Assembly: GCA_964352225.1 (NCBI GenBank)
Contig: CAYGRM010000026.1
Location: 1 to 33,075, forward strand
Direction: 5' to 3'
DNA length: 33,075 nucleotides
From: CAJQQY01 sp964352225
GTDB lineage: Bacteria; Bacteroidota; Bacteroidia; Chitinophagales; Saprospiraceae
Positions 31,820 to 33,075 of the stretch are shown here, piece after piece (within the stretch, counting starts at the first letter, position 1; every line of letters begins with the position of its first letter). The notes below the pieces were generated by a model, which saw only the letters and a program-made list of their open reading frames with translations, ran no database searches and was not told the origin of the DNA. The position numbers and the translations under genes are program-made.

Positions 31820-32803
31820 ATGTTTTCTAGAAGAAAGTTTTTGTCTCGCTCTGCTTTAGGGTCAATGTCACTTGCAATTGGAAGTTCCTGCCATGCTAAA
31901 GAAATTCAAGCATCAAGTTCTGATCATGAAACTTTTACTCCCAAAGTTGTGGCTACTTGGGAACCTAATCTTAAAGCAACCGAAGTTGCTTGGAAAATTA
32001 TTGAGCAAGGTGGAAAAGCTATTGATGCGGTAGAAGCTGGTGTTCGAGTTCCAGAGGCAGACCCCGAAGATATGTCCGTAGGATATGGAGGACGTCCTGA
32101 TCGAGAAGGAAAAGTAACCTTGGATTCATGCATTATGGATGAGCATGGAAATTGTGGATCAGTTTGTTTTTTACAACATATAAAGCATCCTATTTCAGTA
32201 GCTCGGAAGGTGATGGAAAAAACGCCACACGTAATTTTGGCAGGAGAGGGAGCATTGCAATTTGCTTTGTCTGAAGGTTTTGAAAAAGAGGATTTGATGA
32301 CAGAGGAGTCAACTAGACAATGGAAAGAATGGCTCAAAGAGAAAAAATATGAACCCATCATCAATATCGAAAACCATGACACCATAGGTATGTTAGCTCT
32401 GGATAAAAATGGAAATCTATCAGGTGCTTGTACCACTAGTGGACTTGCGTATAAGATGCATGGTCGTGTCGGAGATTCTCCAATTATTGGTGCAGGATTA
32501 TTTGTGGATAATGAAGTTGGGGCCGCAACGGCAACTGGAATGGGGGAGGCTGTGCTCAAGTCTTTAGGTTCGTTTTTAGTAGTGGAGTTGATGCGACAAG
32601 GGCGAACGCCTCAAGAAGCTTGCGAAGAAGCGGTAATGAGAATTGTCAAAAAACAAAAGTATCAAGATTTCCAAATTGGATATCTTGCAATGAATAAAAA
32701 AGGAGAAGTTGGTGCATATTGTATTCATCCTGGATTTAATTATGCACAGCATCAACAAGGAGAAGCGGAAGTATTCAATTCAATTTCATATGTGAAAAAA
32801 TGA
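31820..32803 (+). CDS. Glycosylasparaginase-type Ntn hydrolase, exported
   Basis: A 327-residue protein. The N-terminus has a twin-arginine-like motif (SRRKFLSRSA) and a GSSC lipobox-like end, so it is exported, possibly by Tat and perhaps lipid-anchored. The mature enzyme carries the N(4)-(beta-N-acetylglucosaminyl)-L-asparaginase pattern: WKIIEQGGKAIDAVEAGVRVPEADPEDMSVGYGG near the start and HDTIGMLALD, where Thr188 is the autoproteolytic nucleophile, followed by GACTTSGLAYKMHGRVGDSPIIGAG. It cleaves the Asn-GlcNAc bond of glycoprotein fragments, consistent with use of external glycans. It stands alone on the plus strand. Confidence 0.93.
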   Translation: MFSRRKFLSRSALGSMSLAIGSSCHAKEIQASSSDHETFTPKVVATWEPNLKATEVAWKIIEQGGKAIDAVEAGVRVPEADPEDMSVGYGGRPDREGKVTLDSCIMDEHGNCGSVCFLQHIKHPISVARKVMEKTPHVILAGEGALQFALSEGFEKEDLMTEESTRQWKEWLKEKKYEPIINIENHDTIGMLALDKNGNLSGACTTSGLAYKMHGRVGDSPIIGAGLFVDNEVGAATATGMGEAVLKSLGSFLVVELMRQGRTPQEACEEAVMRIVKKQKYQDFQIGYLAMNKKGEVGAYCIHPGFNYAQHQQGEAEVFNSISYVKK

Positions 32804-33075
32804 TGTATTACTTCTACCTATTGGATATGTAGATGTTTTATTTACCTTTATGACAAGTAGATGCTTCAATTTAATGAGCATAAATATTCAAAATTAAGCA
32901 CTTAATAATAACTTCCCCTCAGTTTTATTATTTAAGTTCATTTTCTAAACGGTTAAAAGTGTAAAATAAAAAACTTTAATAAGGTCGTTATTTTAACCCA
33001 ATCTGGAAATCTTATTTTCTTAAATTCTCTACCGTACACTTTTTAATTTTCGAAAAAAAAGTTGCTTGAAAATTA
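32804..33075. other. Non-coding right edge
   Basis: 272 bp of AT-rich sequence with no ORF, hairpin or RNA gene that I can support. It may contain the promoter of a gene beyond the window. Confidence 0.5.

Noticed and set aside
31924..32559. 211-codon minus-strand frame opposite the asparaginase
   Set aside because: The plus strand encodes clear Ntn-hydrolase motifs; the opposite frame is Ser/Pro-rich shadow sequence.
1..33075. tRNA genes and CRISPR arrays
   Set aside because: No cloverleaf with a GTTCGA-type arm and no regularly spaced repeats were found by eye; a covariance search would be decisive.

Overview
This is a 33 kb AT-rich window that looks like a Bacteroidota chromosome. The evidence is an outer-surface protein with a gliding-motility/type IX secretion (CHU_C-type) C-terminal domain, a PorD/DUF4835 protein, the gene order bamD - omega-like subunit - coaBC - DUF4835, several TAnnTTTG promoter boxes, and A-rich leaders with few Shine-Dalgarno sites. 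A Saprospiria- or Flavobacteriia-like member would fit, but the class is an inference. I saw no tRNA, rRNA, CRISPR array or complete mobile element.

Layout. (1) 1-8545 is a stress and envelope cluster: YtxH protein, holin-like membrane protein, small hypothetical, YihY/BrkB membrane protein, a lipoprotein broken by an assembly gap, an MscS channel, a lipoprotein tyrosine phosphatase, a succinate-semialdehyde-type dehydrogenase, CsbD, two tandem PA2169/DUF2383 four-helix proteins and a TraR/DksA-like protein. Four of these genes carry the same promoter-like sequence, GAAC-N17-TTTTTAGA, with identical spacing. This is the best candidate in the window for an undescribed system: a sigma-factor regulon. 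(2) 8764-13908 holds housekeeping genes: mnmE, rpsT and a sucA without an adjacent sucB. A remnant of a phage-tail-collar-type protein lies between mnmE and rpsT. (3) 13991-16435 is a minus-strand redox module: a small c-type cytochrome lipoprotein, a DUF5777 beta-barrel-like protein and a diheme cytochrome whose start codon is unclear. (4) 16752-17960 is a bacilliredoxin convergent with pdxH; between them a terminator sits inside a 27-bp inverted repeat. (5) 18621-21665 is a 1014-residue surface protein with Ig-like and SprB-like repeats. It is preceded by 660 bp and followed by 784 bp of non-coding DNA. The downstream stretch holds two copies of an element made of a hairpin plus a conserved 34-nt tail.

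(6) 22450-31679, all minus strand, is envelope biogenesis: a secreted unknown, an MsbA-like ABC exporter, PorD, CoaBC, an omega-like RNA polymerase subunit, BamD, a DUF4412 protein, a second MscS channel and an LpxL-like acyltransferase. Every gap of more than a few bases from the omega-like gene through porD to the ABC gene holds a hairpin without a T-tract. (7) 31820-32803 is a secreted glycosylasparaginase-type hydrolase, followed by 272 bp of unassigned sequence. Two 10-N assembly gaps (2587 and 21766) limit what can be read there.
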